A stretch of 64,000 nucleotides of DNA from Bifidobacterium breve DSM 20213 = JCM 1192 (GTDB taxonomy: Bacteria > Actinomycetota > Actinomycetes > Actinomycetales > Bifidobacteriaceae). Numbering within the stretch: the first letter of the stretch is position 1; every line of letters begins with the position of its first letter. This document shows positions 45,147-54,063 of this stretch, one piece after another. The DNA lies in NCBI RefSeq assembly GCF_001025175.1, contig NZ_AP012324.1:310001-374000 (forward strand), read 5' to 3'. The notes under the pieces were generated by a model. It made no database searches. It was given only the letters and a program-made list of their open reading frames with translations, and had not been told where the DNA came from. The position numbers and the translations under genes were made by a program.

Positions 45147-45536
45147 ATGAGCGAGAAGATGGAAGCCGTAGCTACTTCGGAGGCCCCGGCCGCACTGGGC
45201 GCGTACAGCCAGGCGGTGAAGGCCAATGGTTTCGTGTTCGTGTCCGGTCAGCTGGGTATTGATCCGACCACCGGTGAGCTGGCAGGGGATACCGCGGGCG
45301 AGCAGGCCGCGCAGGCGCTGAAGAACATCAAGCATATTCTCGACACCGCCGGTACTGGCATTGAGCATGTGTGTCGTGCCACCATTTACCTGAAGAACGT
45401 TGAGGATTTCAAGGAAGTGGACGCTCGCTACGCCGAGGTGTTCATCGGTTCCGTGAAGCCCGCACGTGTGGCCTTTGGCAACAACATGATTCCCAAGGGT
45501 GCACTGGTGGAGATCGACGCCATCGCCGTGGAGTGA
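45147..45536 (+). CDS. ridA: RidA family reactive enamine/imine deaminase
   Basis: A 129-residue trimeric enzyme of the YjgF/YER057c/UK114 family that hydrolyses reactive 2-aminoacrylate-type enamines from PLP enzymes. Marks: APAALGAYSQAVKANGFVFV SGQLGIDP, and the C-terminal signature PARVAFGNNMIPKGALVEID AIAV. The substrate-carboxylate-binding Arg of RidA is in the PARVAF segment. AACAAGAGGAG is placed before ATG 45147. Confidence 0.94.
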   Translation: MSEKMEAVATSEAPAALGAYSQAVKANGFVFVSGQLGIDPTTGELAGDTAGEQAAQALKNIKHILDTAGTGIEHVCRATIYLKNVEDFKEVDARYAEVFIGSVKPARVAFGNNMIPKGALVEIDAIAVE

Positions 45537-45542
45537 CGTATT

Positions 45543-45650
45543 TGCCCCCGCTGGCGGGGGCTGCCCGGCAATAGTCGGACGGAGGGGGTGGTTTTGGCCG
45601 TGAGCTGAGACCACCCCCAGCCAGATGTGCTGACGGCATCCACCAGCGGG
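45543..45650. repeat. Inverted-dimer intergenic repeat, second copy
   Basis: Starts TTGCCCCCGCTGGCGGGGGC like the copy at 39088, and ends CACCAGCGGGGCTGG in inverted orientation, with GGGGGTGGTTTTGG / CCACCCCCAG as the middle pair. The right arm has diverged. Lies between ridA and the acyltransferase gene, both on the plus strand. Confidence 0.75.
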
Positions 45651-45697
45651 GCTGGTAATGCATGGTTTGGGCGTCGGTTCGTGCCACAATAGTGACC

Positions 45698-46615
45698 ATG
45701 GCATCCAAAGGAAAACCGTCGCCGCGTTCGGCTGTGAGCCCGCTGAGCGACGAACAGGTCAAGCGTCTGGCAGGCAGCCATACACTTGTGGACCCCACCA
45801 ATTACTATCCGACTGGTCCGCGTACGCCGAACCAGCCGGAGATCAACGCCCAGAACCCCAAGGCCACCAAGCGACTGCTGGCCGGTGTTTCCGTGGTATT
45901 CCGCACTAGTTGCAAGACCAAGGCATGGGGTCTTGACCATGTGCCGGAAACCGGCCCGTTCATTACCGCGGCCAGCCACATCACCATGTTCGATGTGTTC
46001 GTGCCGATGATGAGCCTGTTCCACATGGGCCGTCGCCCGCGTTACATGGCCAAGGCCGAGATGGCCAAGTGGCCGCTGATCGGCAAATGGTTCCAATTGG
46101 TCGGCATGCAGCCGGTGCAGCGTCGCTCCGGCAAGGCCAAGCAGATCGAGGAGACCTCAATCGATATTCTTACTTCCGGCCGCCCCCTCACCGTTTGGCC
46201 GGAAGGCACGGTGACCCGCGACCCGAAGAAATGGGTGATGAGCATCAAGGAAGGTGTAGGATACATTGCGCTTGAAGCCTCCCGCAGACTTGGCCATCAA
46301 GTGCCGCTCTACCCTGCAGTGACGTGGGGCGCGGCTTCCATCAACCACTGGTGGCCGTGGCCTCGCAAGAACGTGGTGATGTGCTACGACGAGGCGCTCG
46401 ATTATTCCGATCTGCTTGTTGACATGGATTCCTGGGGCGATGAACCGCCCGCCGAGGCCGTGGACGAATTGATGTGGCGCGTATTCAAGCGCATGAACAC
46501 GGTGTTGGAGGAGATTCGCGGCGAGCGATTCCCGGCAGAAGGCTATTGGGATTACCGTTCCATGAGCCGTAAGCCGTGGCCCGAGGCTGGTGGCCAGTTC
46601 CCGGCGGTGGAGTAG
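45698..46615 (+). CDS. PlsC-type 1-acyl-glycerol-3-phosphate acyltransferase
   Basis: A 305-residue acyltransferase for phosphatidate synthesis or a related lipid. The catalytic HX4D box is SHITMFD near residue 93, the substrate-binding block is PEGTVTRDPKKW, and VGMQPVQRRSGKAKQIEET lies between. About 75 N-terminal residues precede the domain. The start is ATG 45698 (MASKGKPSPRSAV); the open frame runs 12 residues further upstream. gpsA follows 192 bases later, so glycerol-3-phosphate supply and its acylation are encoded together. Confidence 0.88.
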   Translation: MASKGKPSPRSAVSPLSDEQVKRLAGSHTLVDPTNYYPTGPRTPNQPEINAQNPKATKRLLAGVSVVFRTSCKTKAWGLDHVPETGPFITAASHITMFDVFVPMMSLFHMGRRPRYMAKAEMAKWPLIGKWFQLVGMQPVQRRSGKAKQIEETSIDILTSGRPLTVWPEGTVTRDPKKWVMSIKEGVGYIALEASRRLGHQVPLYPAVTWGAASINHWWPWPRKNVVMCYDEALDYSDLLVDMDSWGDEPPAEAVDELMWRVFKRMNTVLEEIRGERFPAEGYWDYRSMSRKPWPEAGGQFPAVE

Positions 46616-46645
46616 CATAACGCGCAGTTGCGCGCAGCGAAAATA

Positions 46646-46840
46646 GGAATTTGATATGGGTAGGAAAATAACGGTTCTCGGTGCAGGAGTATGGACGGAG
46701 CCGTAAAGGCGACAGCCCGGTGGGCTGTCGGTAGGCGACGCCGAACGACGATAGCCGTGAGGTAGAAAAACAGCACTCCATGCGACAAGCGAAGGTAGGA
46801 ATTTGATATGGGTAGGAAAATAACGGTTCTCGGTGCAGGA
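46646..46840 (+). repeat. Duplication of the gpsA start region around an inserted repeat
   Basis: TAGGAATTTGATATGGGTAG and the following 26 bases occur identically at 46645-46690 and 46797-46842 (to within one or two bases), followed in both by TATGG or CATGG. The bases AGCGAARR directly upstream also match. Between the copies is the ACAGCCCGGTGGGCTGT-type repeat found at 43725. The upstream copy includes a start codon and ribosome binding site. Confidence 0.85.
46656..46706 (+). pseudogene. Decoy gpsA start: 16-residue upstream frame
   Basis: The upstream copy of the duplicated start reads MGRKITVLGAGVWTEP and then TAA. It equals the first 11 residues of GpsA, with Val for Ala, then runs into the inserted repeat. 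It has the same upstream sequence as the real gene (GGAATTTGAT), so ribosomes should initiate here as well. Functionally it would be an upstream ORF. Confidence 0.75.
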
Positions 46841-47809
46841 GCATGGGGTACTGCTTTCGGCCAGGTGCTGGCGGATGCCGGCAATGACGTGACCATGTGG
46901 GCCCGTGAACCGGAAATCGTCGAGGATATCCGTGACAATCGGCGCAATGGTGTTCGCCTGCCGTCTGTCAAGAAGCTGCCGGATGCCATCACCGCCACTG
47001 GCAATCGCGCCGAAGCCGTCAAGGATGCCGATATTGTGGTCGTGGCCATCGCCGCCCAGTTCGCCCGTGTGGCACTCGTTGAGTTCAGGGGATTGATTCC
47101 CGAGCATGCCATCGTGGTTAGCCTGATGAAGGGCATCGAGCGTAACACCAACAAGCGCATGGATGAAGTGGTTCGTGAGACCCTTGATTTGCCGGCTGAC
47201 CGCTTTGCCGCCATCTCCGGCCCGAACCTGTCCAAGGAAATCGCCGATCGTCATCCCGCAGCCACCGTGGTGGCCTGCGAGAACATCGACAACGCCACCA
47301 TCGTGGCCGAGGCCTGCACCACCAAATACTTCAAGGCGTTCGTGACCACTGATGTCATTGGTCTGGAAATGTGCGGCAGCCTGAAGAACGTGACCGCGCT
47401 CGCCGTGGGTATGGCTCGTGGTGCCGGTTACGGTGAGAACACCGCCGCCATGATCGAGACCCGCGGACTTGCCGAGCTCACTGCTCTGGGTGCTGCGGCA
47501 GGCGCCGATCCCAAGACCTTCTTTGGGCTGGCGGGTGTGGGCGATCTCATCGCCACCTGTGGCTCGCCGCTTTCCCGCAACTACACGTTTGGCTCCAACC
47601 TCGGCAAGGGGCTGAGCGTGGAAGAAGCCACTAAGGTCAGCAATGGCGTGGCGGAGGGTGTGCCTACCACGGATGCGGTGGTGGCTTTGGGCAATCAGCT
47701 TGACGTGCCCACTCCGTTGGCCTATCAGATGAGCCGTGTGCTCAATGAGGGCATTCCCTGTGCGGAAATGCTTGCCGGGCTTTTCGGGCGTGAAATCACT
47801 GTCGAGTAG
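46808..47809 (+). CDS. gpsA: Glycerol-3-phosphate dehydrogenase [NAD(P)+]
   Basis: A 333-residue cytosolic enzyme reducing dihydroxyacetone phosphate to sn-glycerol-3-phosphate for phospholipids. The dinucleotide loop ITVLGAGAWGTAFGQVLADA is at residues 4-23; SGPNLSKEIADRHPAATVVA and EMCGSLKNVTALAVGMARGA carry the catalytic lysines; YGENTAAMIETRGLAELTAL completes the signature. Full length. Translation may be affected by the upstream decoy start. ddl follows 45 bases later. Confidence 0.97.
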   Translation: MGRKITVLGAGAWGTAFGQVLADAGNDVTMWAREPEIVEDIRDNRRNGVRLPSVKKLPDAITATGNRAEAVKDADIVVVAIAAQFARVALVEFRGLIPEHAIVVSLMKGIERNTNKRMDEVVRETLDLPADRFAAISGPNLSKEIADRHPAATVVACENIDNATIVAEACTTKYFKAFVTTDVIGLEMCGSLKNVTALAVGMARGAGYGENTAAMIETRGLAELTALGAAAGADPKTFFGLAGVGDLIATCGSPLSRNYTFGSNLGKGLSVEEATKVSNGVAEGVPTTDAVVALGNQLDVPTPLAYQMSRVLNEGIPCAEMLAGLFGREITVE

Positions 47810-47854
47810 ACTCATAGCAGATTAGAAGTTTCGTTCAGCAGTCAAAGGATGGTT

Positions 47855-49042
47855 ATGGCCAAGAAACGTATTGTGGTGCTCTATGGTGGGCGTGCGGATG
47901 AACATTCGATTTCCTGCATCTCCACGGCCGGCGTGCTGGCGGCTATGGATACCGAACGTTTCGAGCCGATTCCGGTGGGCATCACCAAGGACGGCAAGTG
48001 GATTATCGACGGTGAGGATCCGCGCGGCTGGAATCTGGACGGCGACGAGCTGCCGACCGTGAAGATCACGCCGAAATCCCGTCCGGTGATTCTCGACCCC
48101 TCGCGAGGCAAGGACGGTTTCTTTGCCGGTGAGCCGGATCATCTCAGCAATGCCGACTCCGGTTTTGGCACCAGCTTTGTGAACTTGTCCGATCCTGAGA
48201 TACATCACGTGCTGACCTCGCTGGGGCATGTCGATGCGGTGCTGCCTGTGCTGCATGGCCCTTACGGCGAGGACGGCACGGTGCAGGGTCTTCTTGAGAT
48301 GATGGGTGTGCCGTATGTGGGCTGTGGCGTGTTCGCCTCTGCCGCCTGCATGGATAAGCACTACACCAAAGTGGTGCTCAATGCTGCCGGTATTCCGACG
48401 GCTCCCGGCATTATGGTGGATGCGCGCGCGTTCACCGCAGCCGATGTGGTCGCCCAGATCGAGGTCGCCGGATTGGCTTATCCGCTGTTCGTCAAGCCTT
48501 CCCGTGCTGGATCCAGCTTTGGCGTCACCAAGGTGGATAAAGCCGAGGATCTGGAAACCCAGCAGGACCGTGTGGCCGCTGCCATCGCCACGGCCGGTGA
48601 GCATGACTGGAAGGTGCTCATCGAGCAGGGCATCGACGGCCGCGAGATCGAATGCGCCGTGCTGTGCCCGAAGGCGGGCGATGAGCCCGAGGCCAGCTGG
48701 CCCGGCGAAATCGTGCTTGACCACCAGAATGACGACCAGTTCTATGATTTCGATTCCAAGTACATGGATGCTTCCGCCAGCCATGTGGAAGTGCCGGCCA
48801 ACCTGCCCGTCAGCGTGCTTGAGGATGTACGCGACGTGGCTCGCCGTGCGTTCAAGGCCGTAGATGGAGCGGGTCTGAGCCGCGTGGATACCTTCGTGAC
48901 TCCGGACGGCACCGTGATGGTCAACGAGATCAACACCATGCCTGGCTTCACGCCGATTTCCATGTATCCCAAGGCATGGGACGCCACGGGTGTGGGATAC
49001 ACCGAACTCATCACCCGTCTGATCGAAGGCGTGTTGAAGTAA
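47855..49042 (+). CDS. ddl: D-alanine--D-alanine ligase
   Basis: A 395-residue ATP-grasp enzyme joining two D-Ala for peptidoglycan. It starts KKRIVVLYGGRADEHSISCI, has VLPVLHGPYGEDGTVQGLLE, the grasp segment PLFVKPSRAGSSFGVTKVDK, the omega-loop Tyr in FYDFDSKYMDA, and VNEINTMPGFTPISMYPKAW binding Mg2+. A Tyr rather than a vancomycin-type loop suggests the D-Ala-D-Ala product. AAAGGA precedes ATG 47855 by seven bases; ATG 47849 is also in frame. Confidence 0.96.
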   Translation: MAKKRIVVLYGGRADEHSISCISTAGVLAAMDTERFEPIPVGITKDGKWIIDGEDPRGWNLDGDELPTVKITPKSRPVILDPSRGKDGFFAGEPDHLSNADSGFGTSFVNLSDPEIHHVLTSLGHVDAVLPVLHGPYGEDGTVQGLLEMMGVPYVGCGVFASAACMDKHYTKVVLNAAGIPTAPGIMVDARAFTAADVVAQIEVAGLAYPLFVKPSRAGSSFGVTKVDKAEDLETQQDRVAAAIATAGEHDWKVLIEQGIDGREIECAVLCPKAGDEPEASWPGEIVLDHQNDDQFYDFDSKYMDASASHVEVPANLPVSVLEDVRDVARRAFKAVDGAGLSRVDTFVTPDGTVMVNEINTMPGFTPISMYPKAWDATGVGYTELITRLIEGVLK

Positions 49043-49061
49043 TCTCGCAACAGCGACTGCG

Positions 49062-49091
49062 TGGCCTCCCTCCTTGGGAAGCCATTTTTTT
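49062..49091 (+). terminator. Terminator of gpsA-ddl
   Basis: TGGCCTCCC and GGGAAGCCA pair with one mismatch around TCCTT and are followed by seven T. Twenty bases after the ddl stop. Confidence 0.85.
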
Positions 49092-49306
49092 GACGTATGG
49101 CCGTCGAGCGTCAACAGTTCATGCAGAGTTTTCCTGAGTTCAGCCAACGTATGGCAAATGGCGAATGCAATTCACTTTCACGCCAGTGTCCGGACAGATT
49201 GGACGCATAGTTTCTTTTCTTGGGATTACGGGCTGCGCGCATGCCGCGCAACGAGCCCGGTTCCCCCAGACTTTTCCGTCTGGATGATGTTGAGAAAAGG
49301 AACATT

Positions 49307-50473
49307 ATGAACAACCTGAGTAAGATCGCGGCCGGCTCCCTTGCCGCCGTGCTTGCATTCTCCATGGCCGCCTGCGGCTCCAGCAGCGCCTCCTCCGATG
49401 GCGCCGGCGAAAGCGCCGGCAAGGCCGTCACCGTGAACGGGAAGTCCGCCAAGGCCACTTCCCTCGCCGACTTCGGTACTATGGAAGACCTCGAAAAGGC
49501 CGCCAAGGAAGAGGGTGCTCTGAACGTCATCGCGCTGCCGCACGACTGGTCCAACTACGGCGAGGTCATCGAAGGCTTCAAGAAGAAGTACCCGGAGATC
49601 AAGGTCACCGAGCTCAACCCGAACGCTTCCTCCAAGGAAGAGCTTGACGCCGCCAAGACCAACAAGGGCACCGACGCCGCCCCCGACGTGTTCGATGTCG
49701 GCCAGGCCATCGCCGCCACTTCCACCGATAGCTTCGCTCCGTACAAGGTGCAGGCCTGGGACAAGATTCCGGACACCGCCAAGGATGCCAACGGCGCCTA
49801 CTACGCCGACTACACCGGCATCATGTCCGTGGGCTGGAATGCCGATAAGTACGGTGAGATCAACTCTCTGGACGATTTGCTCGATTCCAAGTTCGCCGGC
49901 ACGGTGTCCTTGAACGGCAAGCCCGCCGAAGCCGGTGCCGCCTTCAACGGCTACCTGATGGTCAACCAGCTCGCAGGCGGCGACATCAATAACCTGCAGC
50001 CTGGTCTTGACTTCTTCAAGAAGCTGCAGGAAGCCGGCAACCTGACCACCGTGGACGTGACCAACGGCACCATCGACTCCGGCCAGACCGGTGTGGTGTT
50101 CGATTGGACCTACAACCAGGCTTCCTACAAGAAGGAGCTCAAAGATAAGGGCGTGAACTGGAAGTACAAGACCTTCCCGAAGGCCCAGGTCGTGAGCTAC
50201 TACAACCAGGCCATCAACAAGGACGCGCCGCACCCGGCCGCCGCCCGCCTGTGGGAGGAGTACCTGTACACCGCCGATGCCCAGAACCTGTGGTTCAAGG
50301 GCGGCGCCAACCCGGTGCTGCTCGACTCCATGAAGGAAGACGGCACCGTTGATCAGGACACCCTGAAGGACGCCATCACCATCGAAGGCGACCCGGTCTC
50401 CTACACCAACGATGACTCCACCCGCATCACCGAGTGGCTCCAGAACAACTGGGACAAGACGATCGGCAACTGA
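49307..50473 (+). CDS. ABC importer substrate-binding lipoprotein (spermidine/putrescine-iron type)
   Basis: A 388-residue lipoprotein: KIAAGSLAAVLAFSMAAC with the lipid-bearing Cys at 23. The mature protein reads GALNVIALPHDWSNYGEVIE, then FGSVIS-like middle YYADYTGIMSVGWNADKYG and LDSKFAGTVSLNGKP, typical of the extracellular binding proteins that serve polyamine, thiamine, iron or phosphonate importers. GAAAAGGAAC lies before ATG 49307. It heads a four-gene operon; the ligand cannot be read from sequence. Confidence 0.9.
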   Translation: MNNLSKIAAGSLAAVLAFSMAACGSSSASSDGAGESAGKAVTVNGKSAKATSLADFGTMEDLEKAAKEEGALNVIALPHDWSNYGEVIEGFKKKYPEIKVTELNPNASSKEELDAAKTNKGTDAAPDVFDVGQAIAATSTDSFAPYKVQAWDKIPDTAKDANGAYYADYTGIMSVGWNADKYGEINSLDDLLDSKFAGTVSLNGKPAEAGAAFNGYLMVNQLAGGDINNLQPGLDFFKKLQEAGNLTTVDVTNGTIDSGQTGVVFDWTYNQASYKKELKDKGVNWKYKTFPKAQVVSYYNQAINKDAPHPAAARLWEEYLYTADAQNLWFKGGANPVLLDSMKEDGTVDQDTLKDAITIEGDPVSYTNDDSTRITEWLQNNWDKTIGN

Positions 50474-50484
50474 GGTTACCTCGC

Positions 50485-51423
50485 ATGACTGCCGCAATCG
50501 CACAGAACGGACCTGCTGCCGCCAAGGCCGCGGGTCCGTCCGCTACTCCCTCCGCCGCCTCGTCCGTGCTGGCGAAGCATCGTCAGGAGCTGGGCACGCT
50601 TGCCTCCACGCTCCCGTTCTTTGCCTACACCGCCTGCTTCCTGCTGGCTCCCACCGTGATTGTGGTGGTGGGTGCTTTCCAGGATCGCAGCGGCGGTTTC
50701 ACGCTCTCGAATTTCAATAAGATGTTCGAAGCCAACACCGTCGCCGCATTCGGCACCTCGATTCTGGTGTCCGTGGCATCTTCCGTGATCGGTGCGGTGG
50801 TGGGTGCACTCGCCTCCTACGCGCTGGTGATCGGCGCCAAGCCGAACGGTCTGCTGCGTCGCATGATCTCCGCCATCTCCTCGGTGCTCGCCCAGTTCGG
50901 CGGTGTGATGCTTGCGTTCGCGTTCATCGCCACCATCGGCATTAACGGCATCGGCACCATGCTCATCAAAACTCTGACCGGCTACACCGTGAACCCGAAC
51001 TGGCTGAGCTCGTTGCCTGGTCTGATCACCATTTACTGTTACTTCCAGATTCCGCTGATGATTATCATCTTCCTGCCTGCGGTCGATTCGATTCGCCCGC
51101 AGTGGCGTGAGGCCTGCGAATCATTGGGCGGCAATACGTTCCAGTACTGGACTCGCGTGGCCTGTCCGATTCTGGCTCCCCGCTTCATCTCCGCGTTCCT
51201 GCTGCTGTTCGCTTCCGCGTTCTCCGCATACGCCACTGCCGCAGCCTTGTTCTCGCAGCGCTCGATTCTGGTGCCGTTGATGATTCAGGGTGCCATGCGC
51301 AATGAGATGGATCCTAACCAGCAGGGCTTTGCCCAAGTGCTGGCATTCGCAATGATCATCGTCGTGGCCATCGTCATGCTGCTGAGCCACGCTGTGGAAA
51401 AGAGGGCCGGACGTTGGCAGTGA
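50485..51423 (+). CDS. ABC importer permease 1
   Basis: A 312-residue six-helix permease. The first helix is TLPFFAYTACFLLAPTVIVV, followed by ILVSVASSVIGAVVGALASY and others. The cytoplasmic coupling loop reads SIRPQWREACESLGGNTFQY W, an EAA-type motif with the conserved Gly. Eleven bases after the binding-protein gene; its stop overlaps the next permease start. Partner of the next two genes. Confidence 0.9.
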   Translation: MTAAIAQNGPAAAKAAGPSATPSAASSVLAKHRQELGTLASTLPFFAYTACFLLAPTVIVVVGAFQDRSGGFTLSNFNKMFEANTVAAFGTSILVSVASSVIGAVVGALASYALVIGAKPNGLLRRMISAISSVLAQFGGVMLAFAFIATIGINGIGTMLIKTLTGYTVNPNWLSSLPGLITIYCYFQIPLMIIIFLPAVDSIRPQWREACESLGGNTFQYWTRVACPILAPRFISAFLLLFASAFSAYATAAALFSQRSILVPLMIQGAMRNEMDPNQQGFAQVLAFAMIIVVAIVMLLSHAVEKRAGRWQ

Positions 51424-52331
51424 ATTCAGAAGATACTCGCGCGTTCGATGCTGACGGCATCGCCGGTGCTGTCGTCGCGTCCACCGTAACGTTCCCCAAG
51501 CCCCCGCAGCTGCGCGCCGCACGCCGAGCCAAGCAAAGCGTCATCAAATTCGTGATTTTGTTCGTCACGCTGGCGTTCCTGTTCGTGCCGTTGCTGGCCA
51601 TGCTCATCTTCACCCTGCGTCATCCGCTCTCCGGCCGTTGGTCGGCGGCTCCCTGGATTGCGATCTTCACCGGCAACGGCGAATCGTTGGGTGCCGACCT
51701 GACAGTGCTGTGGCAGGGCGTTGGCACTTCGCTGGCGCTGAGCGCGGTCACTGTGGTGATCATGCTGTTGCTGCTGGTGCCCACCATGGTCATCGTGCAT
51801 ATTCGCTCCAAAGCCCTGGAGCGCGCGATTGAATGGGTGGCCACCTTGCCGCTGACCATCCCGGCCATCGTGCTGGTCGTCGGCCTTGGTCCGATCTACC
51901 GCTGGCTTTCGGCCGACGTGCTGAGCACCAACCCGATCTGGCTGTGCTTCGCCTACGTGATCCTCGTCATGCCGTTCGCGTTCCGCGCCATCGCCGTGGG
52001 GCTCAACTCCATCGATGTCAAGACCCTGGTCGAGGCCTCCCGTTCGCTCGGCGCCTCCTGGCCTAAGGTGTTCTTCAAGGTGATCATCCCGAACCTGTGG
52101 CAGTCGATTCTGTCGGCATCCTTCATCTCCATCGCCGTGGTGCTGGGCGAATACACCGTCGCCTCGCTGCTCGGCCGCATGAACCTGCAGGTCGCGCTCT
52201 ACCAGCTCGGCCAGTCCAATTCACAAATCTCCACCGCCATGTCGCTGCTGGCTCTGCTCTTCGGCGTGGTGCTGCTCGTTGCGCTCGACTTGATTTCTGA
52301 TGCGATGCGTAAGTCCAAAGAAGGTAAATGA
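51420..52331 (+). CDS. ABC importer permease 2
   Basis: A 303-residue permease with six helices (IKFVILFVTLAFLFVPLLAM first). The EAA loop is VKTLVEASRSLGASWPKVFF. GTG 51420 overlaps the preceding stop in a GTGA arrangement, and its own stop overlaps the ATPase start (ATGA), so all four genes are translationally coupled. A TTG at 51414 would add two residues. Confidence 0.9.
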   Translation: MNSEDTRAFDADGIAGAVVASTVTFPKPPQLRAARRAKQSVIKFVILFVTLAFLFVPLLAMLIFTLRHPLSGRWSAAPWIAIFTGNGESLGADLTVLWQGVGTSLALSAVTVVIMLLLLVPTMVIVHIRSKALERAIEWVATLPLTIPAIVLVVGLGPIYRWLSADVLSTNPIWLCFAYVILVMPFAFRAIAVGLNSIDVKTLVEASRSLGASWPKVFFKVIIPNLWQSILSASFISIAVVLGEYTVASLLGRMNLQVALYQLGQSNSQISTAMSLLALLFGVVLLVALDLISDAMRKSKEGK

Positions 52332-53647
52332 TTATGTCTTTCCGTTCGATGTTTGGCCATGAGGCTTCGCATGAGGCCGTTGCCGATGTGGCTCCGACTG
52401 TCGGCACCGGCTCCGATGTGCAGCCCGTCGCCCCCGCGACTTCCGCGCAGACTGCCGCCGAGGATGCGTTCAAGAACGATCCCACCGCTACCCTCGAGGG
52501 CGTGCGCGGCAAGGACGTGACCAAGGCCGCCAAGGCTCTGCTCAAGGACACCGTCAAGCGCGGCGGTGGCTCCATTCAGATGCAGAACGTCATCAAGATC
52601 TACCCCGGCTCTACTGTGCATGCGCTTGATGATTTCAATCTGGACATCAAGCCCGGCGAAATGGTCGTGCTGCTCGGCGGCTCAGGCTGCGGCAAGTCCA
52701 CCGCGCTGCGCTCGCTTGCCGGCCTCGAGGATATTCAGGGCGGCCGCATCATGGTCGGCGGCCAGGATGTCACCGGCGTGCCGGTCAACAAGCGAGAGAT
52801 GGCCATGGTGTTCCAGGCTTACTCCCTCTTCCCTCACATGACCGCTTTCGAAAACGTGGAATTCGGTCTTGAAGTGCGTGGCATGGGCAAGGCCGAGCGT
52901 CGCAAGATTGCCATGGAGCAGCTTGAGCTCGTGGGGCTTGCCGATCAGGCCAAGAAGTACACACAGCAGATGTCCGGCGGCCAGCAGCAGCGTGTGGCCT
53001 TGGCTCGTGCATTGGCAGTCAAGCCGCGCGTGCTGCTGCTCGACGAGCCACTTTCCGCCCTCGACGCCAAGGTTCGTGTGCAGCTGCGTGATCAGATTCG
53101 CCGCATTCAGCTCAACACCGGCACCACCACCGTGTTCGTGACCCACGATCAGGAGGAAGCGTTGGCTGTGGCTGATCGTATCGGCGTGATGAACAAGGGC
53201 AAGATCGAGCAGATCGCCGCTCCGCAGGATCTCTACCAGCGCCCTGCCACTGAGTATGTGGCCACGTTCATTGGTTTGACCAACCGCCTGCCCGGAGCGT
53301 CCAATGGCGACGAGGCCGTGGTCTTCGGCCAGCGTGTGCCGCTGCTCGAAGGGTCGGCCAAGGGTGATTCCGTGGCCGTGCTGGTGCGCCCGGAGAACCT
53401 GACTCTGACCGCGGCTGCACAGCATGACTCCCACGTGGGTGAGCGTGCGCGCGTTGAGGTCATCCACTTCCTCGGCTCCTTGGTGCGCGTGGATACGGTG
53501 ATCGCCTCCGGCGAATACCAGCGCTGGAACAAGGGCGAGCAGCTCAAGGTCACGGTGCAGTTGCCGGCCAGCGAGTTGCCGGCTGGGCTCGCCGTCGGCG
53601 ATGAGGTAGTCGTGGCTCCTCGCGCGGTCGCAGCGCTCGCTTGCTGA
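52328..53647 (+). CDS. ABC importer ATPase (PotA/CysA-like) with N-terminal extension
   Basis: A 439-residue ATPase energising the importer. Walker A LLGGSGCGKSTALRSLAG, Q-loop FQAYSLFPHMTAFENVEFGL, ABC signature QMSGGQQQRVALARALA, Walker B RVLLLDEPLSALDAKV and switch His FVTHDQEEALAVADRIG are all intact. A C-terminal TOBE-like domain follows (AVLVRPENLTLTAAAQ). The first ~78 residues precede the normal start of the domain (IQMQNVIKIYPGS), are Ala/Thr-rich and have no counterpart in PotA. Start at 52328 or ATG 52334. Confidence 0.92.
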   Translation: MIMSFRSMFGHEASHEAVADVAPTVGTGSDVQPVAPATSAQTAAEDAFKNDPTATLEGVRGKDVTKAAKALLKDTVKRGGGSIQMQNVIKIYPGSTVHALDDFNLDIKPGEMVVLLGGSGCGKSTALRSLAGLEDIQGGRIMVGGQDVTGVPVNKREMAMVFQAYSLFPHMTAFENVEFGLEVRGMGKAERRKIAMEQLELVGLADQAKKYTQQMSGGQQQRVALARALAVKPRVLLLDEPLSALDAKVRVQLRDQIRRIQLNTGTTTVFVTHDQEEALAVADRIGVMNKGKIEQIAAPQDLYQRPATEYVATFIGLTNRLPGASNGDEAVVFGQRVPLLEGSAKGDSVAVLVRPENLTLTAAAQHDSHVGERARVEVIHFLGSLVRVDTVIASGEYQRWNKGEQLKVTVQLPASELPAGLAVGDEVVVAPRAVAALAC

Positions 53648-54063
53648 GCCTCGATGGGGGAATCAGCCGGCAGCGTATGATAGCGAAAATTCACTGTCGA
53701 CCGTAGCTGCCGATGTGTGATGGTGTGGGACAACATAAAATAATCGCTGTTTTTTGCATGTTGTCCCACTGAATTTGGGACAACATGCATGTCAAACGTT
53801 ATACATGTGTGTTGTCCCATTGTGCTTGTTAGAAAATTGTTGCAATGACGCCATTTCACCGCCACGGCCACATGGTGCGGTTTGAGGAGCGTGGGACGAT
53901 ACGCAAAAACAGCCTATTTTTGCATGTTGTCCCACGCGAAATGGCTCTTGCCGCACAATTCCCGACTGGTATGCCTCTCGGTCTTAGCGCGGTTTTGAAC
54001 ATACTGCCGTATTCTTGAAGCGTGTGCATAGGCGGTCCTCGGACCGGTAATAAGGGGGAATCC
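53648..54063. other. Intergenic region dominated by GTGGGACAACAT hairpins
   Basis: About 416 bases without a gene between the ABC operon and the CPBP protease gene. Three hairpins (53725-53769, 53775-53820, 53891-53935) occupy the middle. The promoter of the protease gene should lie in the last 120 bases; AGGGGGAA is its ribosome binding site. Confidence 0.6.
53725..53935. repeat. Three consecutive hairpins with GTGGGACAACAT arms
   Basis: The arm GTGGGACAACAT and its inverse ATGTTGTCCCAC alternate six times: 53725-53736 (+), 53758-53769 (-), 53775-53786 (+, one mismatch), 53809-53820 (-, two mismatches), 53891-53902 (+, degenerate) and 53924-53935 (-). Each pair encloses 21-22 bases. The third hairpin resembles the reverse complement of the first, including the loop. 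A lone arm also occurs at 58138-58149. Confidence 0.8.

Noticed and set aside
53725..53935. CRISPR array
   Set aside because: The repeats alternate in orientation, are only 12 bases and the spacers are not uniform; there are no cas genes.
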